Source: Modestobacter sp. VKM Ac-2982
GTDB taxonomy: Bacteria > Actinomycetota > Actinomycetes > Mycobacteriales > Geodermatophilaceae
Assembly (NCBI RefSeq): GCF_026967935.1
Contig: NZ_JAPVBL010000001.1
Span: forward strand, 62,001 to 126,000
Direction of reading: 5' to 3'
Length of the DNA stretch: 64,000 nucleotides
Below are positions 42,833 through 50,952 of this stretch, one piece after another. Positions within the stretch are counted from its first letter, which is position 1; every line of letters starts with the position of its first letter. Below the pieces are notes generated by a model. The model did not search any database and was not told where the DNA came from. It saw nothing but the letters and a program-made list of their open reading frames with translations. The translations under genes and the position numbers were made by a program.

Positions 42833-43615
42833 GTGCAGACGACACAGCGGACCGAGGATCAGTTGACGGGGCGGGTGGCCCTGGTGACCGGCGCGGCCAG
42901 CGGCCTGGGCCGCGCGGTCGCGGTCGCCCTGGCCGAGGCGGGGGCCACGGTCGCGCTCGGCGACGTCGACACCGACGGAGCGGAGAAGACCCGCGCCACG
43001 ATCGGCCGGGACGCCGAGGTGGTCGCGCTCGACGTCACCGACGACGACGCCCGCCGCCGGGTGGTCGCCGACCTGTTCGCCCGGCACGGTGACGCCTTCG
43101 ACCTGCTGGTCAACGTCGCGGGCATCGACCGGCCCGGCTACATCACCGACATCGACCTGGCCGACTACCGGATGGTGCAGGCGGTGAACTGCGAGGGCCC
43201 GGTCTTCCTGACCAGCGAGTTCCTCAAGACCGTCCAGCACCGCCCGGCCGACACCCTCGCCGACGTGGTGCACGTGACGTCGCTGTCCGCGGTGACCTCC
43301 GGCAGCGGCGCGATCGCCTACAACAGCTCGAAGGCCGCCTTCCGCAGCGCGACCCGGTGCATCCAGCGGGAGCTGCGGGAGAAGGGGACGGTTCTCCCCG
43401 ACGGCACCGAGGTCCCCTTCCCGGCGCGGGTGCACAGCATCGTGCCGGCTGCGATGGACACCCCGATGATGGAGCGCTGGGGCATCCCGGCGCACCGGAT
43501 GATGCCGCCGTCCGACGTGGCCCGGATGGTGCTCACCATGGTCACCATGCCCGACACCAGCTTCGTCCCCGAGGCCTTCGTCATCCCCCGCAACGAGCCG
43601 GACTTCCCGCGATGA
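42833..43615 (+). CDS. Short-chain dehydrogenase/reductase
   Basis: 260 aa classical SDR. The cofactor motif is TGAASGLG with Asp in GDVDTDG suggesting NAD(H) preference. The catalytic Ser is in [13 protein letters not shown] and the pair YNSSK (Tyr/Lys) is present. Stretch NVAGID replaces the usual NNAG. The substrate is unknown. Start GTG 42833. It overlaps the CurA-like reductase gene (ATGA), so the two probably act in one reduction pathway. Confidence 0.88.
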   Translation: MQTTQRTEDQLTGRVALVTGAASGLGRAVAVALAEAGATVALGDVDTDGAEKTRATIGRDAEVVALDVTDDDARRRVVADLFARHGDAFDLLVNVAGIDRPGYITDIDLADYRMVQAVNCEGPVFLTSEFLKTVQHRPADTLADVVHVTSLSAVTSGSGAIAYNSSKAAFRSATRCIQRELREKGTVLPDGTEVPFPARVHSIVPAAMDTPMMERWGIPAHRMMPPSDVARMVLTMVTMPDTSFVPEAFVIPRNEPDFPR

Positions 43616-44634
43616 GCATCTCCGCCCGCGAGTGGCAGCTGGTCCGGCGTCCGCACGGCGAGCCGGTGGACGAGGACTTCCGCCTGGTGCCCGTCGACCG
43701 GCCCGACCCCGCGCCCGGCGAGGTCGTGGTGCAGACCATCGCGATGTCGGTCGACCCGTACATGCGCGGCCGGATGAGCGCCGCCAAGTCCTACGCCGCC
43801 AGCTGGGAGCTCGGCGAGACGATGCAGGGCGGGGCGGTCGGGCGCGTGGTCGCCTCCCGGTCCGACGCCGTCCCCGAGGGCGCGCTGGTGCTGCACGGCC
43901 AGGGCTGGCGGGACGTCGCCGTCCTCCCGGCCACGCACGTCTCCGTCGTCGAGCCGCTCCCCGGCCTGCCGCTCTCGCTCTACCTCGGCGTGCTCGGCAT
44001 GCCCGGCCTGACCGCCTGGGCAGGGCTGTTCCGGCTGGCCGACTTCCGCGAGGGGGACGCCGTCTTCGTCTCCGGCGCCGCCGGGGCGGTCGGCAGCCTG
44101 GTCGGCCAGTTCGCCCGGCTCCGCGGCGCATCGCAGGTGGTGGGCAGCGCCGGGACACCGGAGAAGGTGCGCTGGCTGCGCGAGGAGCTGGGCTTCTCCG
44201 CGGCGTTCGACTACCACGACGGCGCGGTCGCCGACCTGCTCGGTGCCGCTGCGCCCGAGGGGATCGACGTCTTCTTCGACAACGTGGGCGGGGAGCACCT
44301 GGAAGCGGCGATCGGCGCCTTCAACACCTACGGGCGGGCCGCGCTGTGCGGGGCGATCTCCGGCTACAACGCTGTTGCTGCGCCTCCCGGGCCGCGGAAC
44401 CTGGGGCTGATCGTCGGCAAACGGTTGTCGCTCCGCGGGTTCATCGTCGGCGACCACGCCGACCTGCGGCCGGAGTTCATCGGTGCGGTGTCCGGGTGGC
44501 TGCGGGACGGCTCGGTCGTCGCCCGGGAGACGGTGGTCGACGGGCTGGACTCCGCCGTCGACGCGTTCCGGGCGCTGCTCAGCGGCGGCAACACCGGGAA
44601 GATGGTCGTCCGGCTGGCCCCCGACCCGAGCTGA
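43612..44634 (+). CDS. NADP-dependent medium-chain reductase, CurA/prostaglandin-reductase type
   Basis: 340 aa MDR protein without zinc ligands. The N-terminal block DPYMRGRM and the family AAGAVGSLVGQFAR nucleotide-binding loop, with VFFDNVGGEHLEAA, place it with CurA, leukotriene B4 12-hydroxydehydrogenase and similar enoyl/alkenal reductases. It probably reduces an activated C=C bond in concert with the adjacent SDR. Start ATG 43612 overlaps the SDR stop. A long inverted repeat follows. Confidence 0.9.
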   Translation: MSISAREWQLVRRPHGEPVDEDFRLVPVDRPDPAPGEVVVQTIAMSVDPYMRGRMSAAKSYAASWELGETMQGGAVGRVVASRSDAVPEGALVLHGQGWRDVAVLPATHVSVVEPLPGLPLSLYLGVLGMPGLTAWAGLFRLADFREGDAVFVSGAAGAVGSLVGQFARLRGASQVVGSAGTPEKVRWLREELGFSAAFDYHDGAVADLLGAAAPEGIDVFFDNVGGEHLEAAIGAFNTYGRAALCGAISGYNAVAAPPGPRNLGLIVGKRLSLRGFIVGDHADLRPEFIGAVSGWLRDGSVVARETVVDGLDSAVDAFRALLSGGNTGKMVVRLAPDPS

Positions 44635-44635
44635 T

Positions 44636-44702
44636 CATGATCACCACGGGCTCATGGCTGTCTCCGGCCCACCGAGACCACCGTCAGCCCGTGGTGATCA
44701 TG
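44636..44702. repeat. 17-bp perfect inverted repeat with 33-nt interior
   Basis: CATGATCACCACGGGCT (44636-44652) and its exact complement (44686-44702). It begins right after the reductase stop. The arms contain TGATCATG, which recurs at 44744-44751. It could be a terminator, or a dispersed palindromic repeat. Confidence 0.75.
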
Positions 44703-44740
44703 GCCGGTCACCCGGTTGGCGGCCGCGAGATCAGGGCAGA

Positions 44741-44950
44741 GTGCTGATCATGTGGCTCTTCCTCACCCGCCGTTTCCGCATGTGGGTCATCCTCACCGTC
44801 CTCGCCCCGGTGGTCATCACGGTGCTGCGCAAGCTGGGCCAGGCGCTGGAGAAGCGCACGGGGCCCTCGGCGATCAGCAACGGGCTGCTCAAGGCCGGCG
44901 ACCTCGGCGAGAAGGCGCGTGTGAAGCTGGGCGGCAAGCGCCGCCGCTGA
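44741..44950 (+). CDS. Small membrane protein with basic C-terminus
   Basis: 69 aa. One transmembrane helix (about 13-32), then an amphipathic, strongly basic tail ending GGKRRR. GTG 44741 is preferred because AGGG lies 4 nt upstream; ATG 44750 is the alternative. Similar one-helix proteins are common in actinobacteria and have no known role. It lies 25 bp before a hydrolase gene and may be cotranscribed. Confidence 0.65.
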   Translation: MLIMWLFLTRRFRMWVILTVLAPVVITVLRKLGQALEKRTGPSAISNGLLKAGDLGEKARVKLGGKRRR

Positions 44951-44975
44951 CCGCAGCCACCACCCCGAGGACGAC

Positions 44976-45704
44976 GTGACCGAATCCCCCAGCCCCGACG
45001 CCGACCGCCCCGACCCCCGCTCCCCCGAGCTGGAACAGCGGCCTGCGGTCGGGGAGACCCGGGGCATCGCCCTGTTCTGTCACGGCGGAACCCCCGCCAG
45101 CATCGAGCCACCGAAGACCCGGGCGCTCTCGCTGGTCCGGATGCGGGCCTTCGAGCAGTACGTGCACGCCACCACCGCCGACCAGGGCATCGCCACCGCG
45201 ATGCTGCGCTACCGGGTGGCCGGCTGGAACGGTGAGGCCGCCGACGCCTACCAGGACGTCCGCTGGGCGATCGCGCAGCTGCGCGAGGAGCACGGCACCG
45301 ACGTCCCGATCGTGCTGGTCGGGCACTCGATGGGCGGCCGGGCGGCACTCCGGGCGGGCGGGGAGCCCTCGGTGACCGCTGTCTGCGCGCTCGCCCCGTG
45401 GACCCCACCCGGCGAGCCGGTGATGCACCTGGGCGGTCAGACGGTGGTGATCCTGCACGGCCGGGGTGACCGCTGGGTGCCCCCGCGACTGTCGGCGGAG
45501 TTCGCCGTCCGGGCCCGGCGGGCGAAGGCCCGGGTCGCCCGGTTCACCATCGTGGGCGGGCACGGCATGGTCCGGCGGTCGCAGCGCTGGCACCGCTTCG
45601 CCCGGGACGTCGTCCTGGCCGGGACCGGGCTGGCGCCGATGCCCGAGGCGATCGCCGAGGCCCTGGCCCAACCCAGCCCCGAGGGCCTCGCCGTCCCGCT
45701 CTGA
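44976..45704 (+). CDS. Alpha/beta hydrolase (dienelactone/lysophospholipase-like)
   Basis: 242 aa. FCHGGTP forms the oxyanion region, GHSMGG the nucleophile elbow, an acid is in HGRGDRWV and the His is in VGGHGMV. The structure is a compact hydrolase with a minimal cap. The substrate is unknown. GTG 44976 lies behind GAGGACGAC. It ends 50 bp before the next membrane protein gene. Confidence 0.8.
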   Translation: MTESPSPDADRPDPRSPELEQRPAVGETRGIALFCHGGTPASIEPPKTRALSLVRMRAFEQYVHATTADQGIATAMLRYRVAGWNGEAADAYQDVRWAIAQLREEHGTDVPIVLVGHSMGGRAALRAGGEPSVTAVCALAPWTPPGEPVMHLGGQTVVILHGRGDRWVPPRLSAEFAVRARRAKARVARFTIVGGHGMVRRSQRWHRFARDVVLAGTGLAPMPEAIAEALAQPSPEGLAVPL

Positions 45705-45754
45705 CCCGTGTCCGTTGCCTTCCGCGACCCGGCGGCCTGAGCGAGGATGGCTCG

Positions 45755-46132
45755 GTGCGCGCAGCTGTCCAGCCATCGACCGATGAGACGGTCCTCGCGC
45801 CTCCTCACCGGAAGCACGTCCTGGTCGCGCTCGGCCTCTCCGCCCTCTTCCTCGCGCTCCAAGTGGTCCTGACCGACCACGGCGACATGGGTGCGGGAGC
45901 GGCCGGCTGGTTCTGGATGGTCGTCGGCTGCCTGCTGCTGGCGACCGTCTACCGGGGGCACAGCCGGGTGGCTCGCGGGGTGGTCGTCGTGAGCGCGTTC
46001 GTCGGCGTGATCGTCTACGGCCTCGCCGCACTCACCGACCCCCGCGCCGCGCTCGTGGCGCTGGCCTTCCTCGGCCAGGCACTGCCCTTGCTGACGAAGC
46101 CGGTGCGCCAGCACGTCCGGCACCACGACTGA
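45755..46132 (+). CDS. Small multi-spanning membrane protein
   Basis: 125 aa with four hydrophobic helices (about 24-40, 48-65, 73-90, 95-112) and a His/Arg-rich tail. No family motif is recognisable. GTG 45755 lacks a strong site. Its function cannot be inferred. Confidence 0.6.
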   Translation: MRAAVQPSTDETVLAPPHRKHVLVALGLSALFLALQVVLTDHGDMGAGAAGWFWMVVGCLLLATVYRGHSRVARGVVVVSAFVGVIVYGLAALTDPRAALVALAFLGQALPLLTKPVRQHVRHHD

Positions 46133-46179
46133 CCGACTCGGTTCCAACGGACAGGAGGTGGCCTTGCCGGCGAGCCACC

Positions 46180-46311
46180 GAGAGCCTCGACAGGCGGATC
46201 ATGTACGTCAGCCAGCTGCTGGGCGCCTCGGCCAACCTGCGCGCCCTGCTGCGCCGGCACACCGGCCTCAGCCCGTCGGAGTACCGCACCCGCTTCGCCG
46301 CGAGTCGGTGA
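46180..46311 (+). pseudogene. C-terminal remnant of an AraC-family regulator
   Basis: The frame ending at TGA 46309-46311 reads the end of an AraC DNA-binding domain: SQLLGASANLRALLRRHTGLSPSEYRTRF, including the conserved HTGLSPSEYR block. The N-terminal part of the domain and any sensor domain are missing; the sequence before 46180 is unrelated. An AGGAGG (46153-46158) is not correctly placed for it. It is a decayed gene fragment. Confidence 0.7.
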
Positions 46312-46418
46312 TCCGCCAACCATCCTGAGGCGCACGACAGCCGTGTTCGCCGACTGCTCGGCCGCTGAGGCTCAGCCGACCACCGTCGGCGGCGAGCTCG
46401 TCACCCCGCCCTGGCCGG

Positions 46419-47156
46419 TCATCGAGCGGGCGACGGCCACGCGGCCTTCGACAGGCATGCTGCACCGTCCAGCAGTGCCTTGGACCTGGTCGTCAGGGTG
46501 GACTCTCGGTCCTCCAGGGCTGCCGTGACGCGCGCGGACCGACCAGCGCGCCGGAGTTCGGGCAGCAGGCGGCGGATGGTGGGGATGCGGTACCCGGCGG
46601 CCCGCAGTTGGTGGACGACGCGCGCATCGCGCACGTGCTCGGGGGAGTACCGCCTCGCCGCACGTGCCCCCTGGCGGTCGGCGGTGAGCAGGCCTTCCGC
46701 TTCCCAGTGCCGCAGCGCCGAGGGGCGCATCCCCAGCGCGTCGGCCAGCTCGGCGATCCCCATCGCGTCGGCGGGCCGCGTCGGCAGGACCGGTTCCGCG
46801 GCGAGGTGGTGGAGCGCGCGACGGGTCTGCTCGAGCAGCGAGCGCTGGTGGTGCAACCGCGCGTGGGCGGCGTCCAGCAGCGCCAGCGCCGTGGCCACCT
46901 CTCCCCGCTGGAAGGCTCGCAGGAGGGCCTTGGCGGCCACCGGCCCCATCCCTGCGGCGAAGGCACGGTAGGCACGGCCGGCGTTCAGGTGCCGCTCCGT
47001 GTAGCGCCGGTAGCCGCTGTCGGTGCGGTCGGCGACCGGGAGCACTTCCTGGGCCTCCAGGTCGCGTACCAGTTGCACCGAGCAGCCCAGAGCGCGCGCG
47101 ACGTCCACCGGCCGTAGAACGGCCCGTTGGAGGGTTCTGCCCGACGGCTCGCTCAC
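46419..47156 (-). CDS. Regulator with two MerR-type helix-turn-helix domains
   Basis: 245 aa. First MerR HTH at about 14-60 (RPVDVARALGCSVQLVRDLEAQEVLPV... GYRRYTERHL) and second at about 130-190 (MGIAELADALGMRPSALRHWEAEGLL...ARRYSPEHVRD), each with the wing. A helical linker (about 62-125) lies between them. Two DNA-binding domains in one chain suggest binding as a monomer that mimics a MerR dimer. It is divergent from the DUF6194 gene, with 46 bp between the starts, typical of MerR control of a neighbour. Confidence 0.85.
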   Translation of the reverse strand: MSEPSGRTLQRAVLRPVDVARALGCSVQLVRDLEAQEVLPVADRTDSGYRRYTERHLNAGRAYRAFAAGMGPVAAKALLRAFQRGEVATALALLDAAHARLHHQRSLLEQTRRALHHLAAEPVLPTRPADAMGIAELADALGMRPSALRHWEAEGLLTADRQGARAARRYSPEHVRDARVVHQLRAAGYRIPTIRRLLPELRRAGRSARVTAALEDRESTLTTRSKALLDGAACLSKAAWPSPAR

Positions 47157-47202
47157 TCGTGCAGCAAAGCCTCCACCAGGACTTCACTGCAACCCTGGAG
47201 CA
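47157..47202. promoter_or_regulatory. Divergent MerR-type promoter/operator
   Basis: The 46-bp gap contains CTCCA (47171-47175) and TGGAG (47196-47200) as partial dyads around the start region. Both promoters must overlap here. The match to MerR-type operators is weak. Confidence 0.4.
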
Positions 47203-47664
47203 ATGACCGAAGACGACGTCATCGCCCACATCGCCGCGCTCGAGGGGGTGGTGGTCTGGACGGCGTCCCCGGGCGACGGATCGCCCGAGATCGCCTGGGG
47301 AGACTCGTTCGCCTACTGCTCCCCCGACGGGACGGTCCCGGCGGCCACCCAGCCCTTCGCCACCGTCGTGACCAAGGACCACCCCGACGACGTCAGCAGC
47401 CAGCTGAACCGGCCCGGGACCTTCCGCGTCAACATCCACGCCGGCAAGGACGCCGCCGCCCGGGTCCTCGCGCAGCAGCAGGACACCGCCCGCACCGGTG
47501 CGCAGCCGAGCGTGAGCGATCTGGCCGCTGCCGACGTACTGCGTCCCCACCCGACCTACGGCCGCGCGGGGTGGCTGGCCGTCATCAACCCCGGCGAGCG
47601 CACCGAGGCCCTCACGCGCGCACTGCTGACGACCGCGTGGGAGAACGCGCGGTCCCGGCACTAG
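47203..47664 (+). CDS. DUF6194 family protein
   Basis: 153 aa cytosolic protein. It recognisably contains the block GDSFAYCSPDG, ATVVTKDHPDD..S.LNRPGTFRVNIH and DLAAADVLRPHPTYGRAGWLAVINPG. These residues match a family of unknown function (DUF6194) frequent in actinobacteria. ATG 47203 follows TGGAG. It probably responds to the same signal as the MerR regulator. The active site is unknown. Confidence 0.8.
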   Translation: MTEDDVIAHIAALEGVVVWTASPGDGSPEIAWGDSFAYCSPDGTVPAATQPFATVVTKDHPDDVSSQLNRPGTFRVNIHAGKDAAARVLAQQQDTARTGAQPSVSDLAAADVLRPHPTYGRAGWLAVINPGERTEALTRALLTTAWENARSRH

Positions 47665-47687
47665 CGGTCGAGCTGAGCGAGGACCAC

Positions 47688-48224
47688 GTGCCCAGCCCCC
47701 AGACGCTGAGCGAAGCCGACCGGCGACTCCTCGCCGGCTGGGCCGCCGACTGCGCCGAACACGTCCTGCCGCTGTTCGAGGCCGAGGCGCCCGACGACGA
47801 ACGCATGCGAGACGCCATCGCCCGGACCCGGGCGTTCGGCCGTGGCGAGCTCGACACCGCAGGAGGGATCCGCCGGCGCTTCCTCGCCGGTCGAGCAGCC
47901 GGCGCGGTCACCTCACCCGCTGCTGCGGCAGCGGCCCGAGCCGGGGCGCAGGCGGCCGCCGTCGCCCACATGGGCGCCCACGCCCTGGGCGCAGCCGCCT
48001 ACGCCGGCAAGGCCACCGGGCTCGCGGCGCCCGAGCACCCCGACGCCGTGCTCCACGAAGTGCGCTGGCAGCTCGACCGCCTGACGACGCCGACCCGATC
48101 GGCGCTGCGGCAGCTGCCGTTGCTGGGTGAGGACTCGGCCGGCCCCCTCGGCTCGGGGCTCCTGGCCACCGGCGTCCTGGCGGACGTCATCCGACGCGTC
48201 CAGGCCGACGTCGCCGCGCGATGA
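47688..48224 (+). CDS. Putative immunity protein (Imm-5-like)
   Basis: 178 aa, helical. The N-terminal LSEADRRLLAGWAADCAEHVLPLFE block and the P.DER...AI..TRAFGRGEL repeat resemble Imm-5-type immunity proteins that protect from polymorphic toxins. The Ala-rich middle (about 70-125) suggests a helical solenoid. No toxin gene is next to it, so it may be an orphan. GTG 47688 is preceded by GAGG at 6 nt. It starts 23 bp after the DUF6194 gene. Confidence 0.65.
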   Translation: MPSPQTLSEADRRLLAGWAADCAEHVLPLFEAEAPDDERMRDAIARTRAFGRGELDTAGGIRRRFLAGRAAGAVTSPAAAAAARAGAQAAAVAHMGAHALGAAAYAGKATGLAAPEHPDAVLHEVRWQLDRLTTPTRSALRQLPLLGEDSAGPLGSGLLATGVLADVIRRVQADVAAR

Positions 48225-48275
48225 ACGCCCCGGACAGTGGGCCGCCGTCGCGGGCGAGGACGCGCGTCGGCCCGG

Positions 48276-49298
48276 TCAGGAGAAGAGGGCGCTGTAGCCG
48301 TTCAGCGCGGGCTGGCCGCCGAGGTGGGCGTAGAGCACGGTGGACGACCGGTCGATCTCGCCCCGGCCGACCAGGTCGATCGTCGCGGCCATCGACTTCC
48401 CCTCGTACACCGGGTCGGTGACCATCCCCTCGGTGCGCGCGGCCAGCTCCATCGCCGCGATCGTCGTCGCGTCCGGGATGCCGTAGATGCCGGCGTGGTA
48501 CCGCTCATCCAGCTCCACGTCGTCCAGGGTCAGCTCGCGCTGCACCCCGATCGCCGACGCCGTCCGCTGCGCGATCCGCAGCACCTGGTCCCGGGTCTCC
48601 GTGGGCTTGGCCGACGCGTCCACCCCGAGCACCCGGCGCGGCCGGGCGCCCTGCTCCTCCAGCTGCGCGAAGCCGGCGACCATGCCGGCCTGCGTGGAGC
48701 CGGTCACCGAGCAGACGACGACGGTGTCGAAGAAGACCCCGAGCTCCGCCTCCTGGGCGGCCACCTCGTGCGCCCAGTTGGCGAAGCCCAGCCCACCGAG
48801 CGGGTGGTCCGACGCGCCGGCCGGGATCGGGTAGGGCTTCCCGCCGCGCGCCTCGATCTCCCGGAGCGCCGACTCCCAGCTCTCCTTGAACCCGATGCCG
48901 AACCCGGCCTTGACCAGCCGCACGTCAGCCCCGGCCAGCCGGGAGATGAGGATGTTGCCGACCTTGTCGTAGACGGCGTCCGGCCAGTCGACCCAGCTCT
49001 CCTGCACCAGCACGCACTTCAGCCCGAGGTGCGCGGCGACCGCGGCGACCTGCCGGGTGTGGTTGCTCTGCACGCCGCCGATCGACACCAGCGTGTCGCA
49101 GCCCTGGGCCAGCGCGTCGGCGACCAGGTACTCGAGCTTGCGGGTCTTGTTGCCCCCGAAGGCGATGCCGGAGTTCACGTCCTCCCGCTTCGCCCACACC
49201 GCCGCGCCACCCAGGTGCGCGGTGAGCCGGTCGAGCCGGTGCACCGGCGAGGGGCCGAACAGCAGGGAGTGGCGCGGGAAGTCAGCAAGGCTGGCCAT
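48276..49298 (-). CDS. acdS: 1-Aminocyclopropane-1-carboxylate deaminase
   Basis: 340 aa PLP fold-type II enzyme. Lys51 ([11 protein letters not shown], the PLP Schiff-base residue) and Ser78 (VQSNH) are at the numbering of known ACC deaminases. Glu in DPVYEGKS (Tyr298/Glu299) and Leu in [11 protein letters not shown] (Leu326) match AcdS and not D-cysteine desulfhydrase, where they are Ser and Thr. It cleaves the plant ethylene precursor ACC into alpha-ketobutyrate and ammonia. It overlaps the end of the GntR gene by 17 bp, forming an operon. Confidence 0.93.
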   Translation of the reverse strand: MASLADFPRHSLLFGPSPVHRLDRLTAHLGGAAVWAKREDVNSGIAFGGNKTRKLEYLVADALAQGCDTLVSIGGVQSNHTRQVAAVAAHLGLKCVLVQESWVDWPDAVYDKVGNILISRLAGADVRLVKAGFGIGFKESWESALREIEARGGKPYPIPAGASDHPLGGLGFANWAHEVAAQEAELGVFFDTVVVCSVTGSTQAGMVAGFAQLEEQGARPRRVLGVDASAKPTETRDQVLRIAQRTASAIGVQRELTLDDVELDERYHAGIYGIPDATTIAAMELAARTEGMVTDPVYEGKSMAATIDLVGRGEIDRSSTVLYAHLGGQPALNGYSALFS

Positions 49299-49950
49299 CG
49301 GTGGTCTCCTCCAGTTGGGACAGCAGCGCCGTCCAGATCTCGGTGGTGGTCGCGACGGCGGTGTCGGCGTCGGCGGCCGCGCAGGCGGCGATCAGGCGGT
49401 CGTGCAGGGCCACCGATCCCTCGCCGTGGGCGGCGAACCGCTGCCGCTCCAGCCGGCGGATGGCCGGGGTGAAGCGGTCGACGGTGGCCATCAGCGCCGC
49501 GTTCCCGCAGCGGGCCAGCAGGACGTCGTGCAGCTCGTCGTCGGCGTCCATCGCGGCGTCGACGTCCGCGGCCCGCAGTGCGGCGGCGAACCGCTCGTTG
49601 GCCGCGCGCATCGCGGCGACGTCCTCGGCGGTGACCCGGCCGACGGCCTCGCGCACCGCCAGCTCGTGCATCGCCCGGACGACGACGGCGGCGTCCCGCA
49701 CCTGGTCGAGCACCAGCGGCGTCACCCGGGTGTGGCTCTGCGGCTTCGCCTCCACCAGCCCCTCGTCGGTCAGCCGGGCCAGGGCTGCGCGCACCGGGGC
49801 CACCGAGAGACCGAGCCGGCTGGCGAGCGCGGCGTCCTTCACCACCGTCCCGGGCGGGAGGTCGCCGGCCACGATCGCGTCCCGGATCCGGGTCAGCGCC
49901 TGGTCGCGCAGGAGTACCCGCGGGACGGGGTCGAGGGCCACAACTGACAT
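49282..49950 (-). CDS. GntR/FadR-family regulator of the ACC deaminase operon
   Basis: 222 aa. Winged helix at about 15-75 ([38 protein letters not shown]) and FCD all-helical ligand domain (about 85-205) with metal-binding residue pattern ([21 protein letters not shown]). It is cotranscribed with acdS and should regulate it in response to ACC or a related acid. A 12-bp palindrome directly precedes its start. Confidence 0.9.
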   Translation of the reverse strand: MSVVALDPVPRVLLRDQALTRIRDAIVAGDLPPGTVVKDAALASRLGLSVAPVRAALARLTDEGLVEAKPQSHTRVTPLVLDQVRDAAVVVRAMHELAVREAVGRVTAEDVAAMRAANERFAAALRAADVDAAMDADDELHDVLLARCGNAALMATVDRFTPAIRRLERQRFAAHGEGSVALHDRLIAACAAADADTAVATTTEIWTALLSQLEETTDGQPC

Positions 49951-49962
49951 CTGACATGTCAG
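49951..49962. promoter_or_regulatory. GntR-type operator palindrome
   Basis: CTGACATGTCAG is a perfect 12-bp palindrome directly next to the ATG of the GntR gene; a half-site ACTGACAT (49943-49950) overlaps the start. The position suits autorepression. Confidence 0.6.
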
Positions 49963-50049
49963 TCGTGGGGGATGTCAAGGCCGGATCACTGCGGTCGTCG
50001 GCAGGGTGGGCGCTGTTCGGCCCGGAGCGCCGCCGCCACCATCGACGGC

Positions 50050-50490
50050 ATGGACTGGACCACCGACCCCGCGGACGCCGCCGCCCACTTCGCCCGACGG
50101 CTGGCCGTGGAGACCGACGTCTCCGACGTCCACGCCGCCCTGGAGTCCGGCCGGCCCGGGTTCGTGCTGGTCGACACCCGCAGCGCGGAGTCCTGGGCGC
50201 AGGGGCACGTGCCCGGTGCCGTGCACCTGCCCGGACGGGAGATCGCCGGGCAGGCGGCGGCCGAGCTCGACCCCGGCGTCCCGGTGGTGACCTACTGCTG
50301 GGGGCCGGGCTGCAACGGCGCCACCCGTGCCGCCCTAGCGCTGGCCCGGATCGGGTACCGGGTGCGGGAGATGATCGGCGGGTTCGAGTACTGGGCCCGA
50401 GAGGGCCTGCCGGTGGAGACCGCGACCGGGACCACCCGCCCGGCGGTCGACCCGCTCACCGCCCCAGCAGGGGTCAGCTGCGGCTGCTGA
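50050..50490 (+). CDS. Rhodanese-like sulfurtransferase
   Basis: 146 aa, one rhodanese domain (about 25-125). The active-site loop is YCWGPGCNGATR with a Cys in position, after DTRSAESWAQGHVPGAVHLPGREI. It may transfer sulfane sulfur or detoxify cyanide-type compounds. The C-terminus contains a further Cys pair (SCGC). It ends near the convergent HxlR gene. Confidence 0.88.
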   Translation: MDWTTDPADAAAHFARRLAVETDVSDVHAALESGRPGFVLVDTRSAESWAQGHVPGAVHLPGREIAGQAAAELDPGVPVVTYCWGPGCNGATRAALALARIGYRVREMIGGFEYWAREGLPVETATGTTRPAVDPLTAPAGVSCGC

Positions 50491-50493
50491 GCC

Positions 50494-50847
50494 TCAGTGC
50501 CGGCCCGCACACGACTGCGCGGGGAGGCTCTCGCGGGCCCAGGTGGTCAGCTGCTCGAGCACCGGGGTCAGGGACCGACCCGCGTCGGTCAGCTGGTAGC
50601 TCACCGCCACCGGCGGCCCGTCGTCGACGGTGCGCTGGACCAGCCCCGCCGCGGCCAGCTCGGTCAACCGGTCGGAGAGCACGGAGTCGCTGATCCCGCC
50701 CACGGCCCGACGGAGCCCGGTGAACGTCGCCGGCCCGCCGGCGAGCACGCCGATGATCAGCCCGTTCCACCGCTTGCCGAGGAAGCCGAACGCGCGTGCC
50801 AGCGCGTCGTCGCACGCCTCCGGCGTGTGCACCAGGTCCTCGGCCAC
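50494..50847 (-). CDS. HxlR-family transcriptional regulator
   Basis: 117 aa winged-helix protein with the conserved N-terminal Cys (EACDDALARAFGFLGKRWNGLI), often a redox or electrophile sensor in the HypR/QorR branch. TFTGLRRAVGGISDSVLSDRLTEL is the recognition region. It is divergent from the azoreductase gene, with which it probably forms a sensing pair. GTG 50847. Confidence 0.92.
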   Translation of the reverse strand: MAEDLVHTPEACDDALARAFGFLGKRWNGLIIGVLAGGPATFTGLRRAVGGISDSVLSDRLTELAAAGLVQRTVDDGPPVAVSYQLTDAGRSLTPVLEQLTTWARESLPAQSCAGRH

Positions 50848-50887
50848 CCGGTCATCGTAGGACCGCCACCCCTCGTGCTCCTGCGAC

Positions 50888-50927
50888 CGAAGTGCTAGCT
50901 TTCCCGAAGTGCTAGCAATCGGCTAGC
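50888..50927. promoter_or_regulatory. Repeated CGAAGTGCTAGC operator in HxlR/azoreductase promoter
   Basis: Two exact 12-bp direct repeats (50888-50899 and 50905-50916) are spaced 17 bp, and a third GCTAGC follows at 50922-50927. GCTAGC is itself palindromic. The location between the divergent genes suits cooperative HxlR binding. Confidence 0.75.
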
Positions 50928-50952
50928 TACTAGCTCTGAGGGAGTACTTGCC

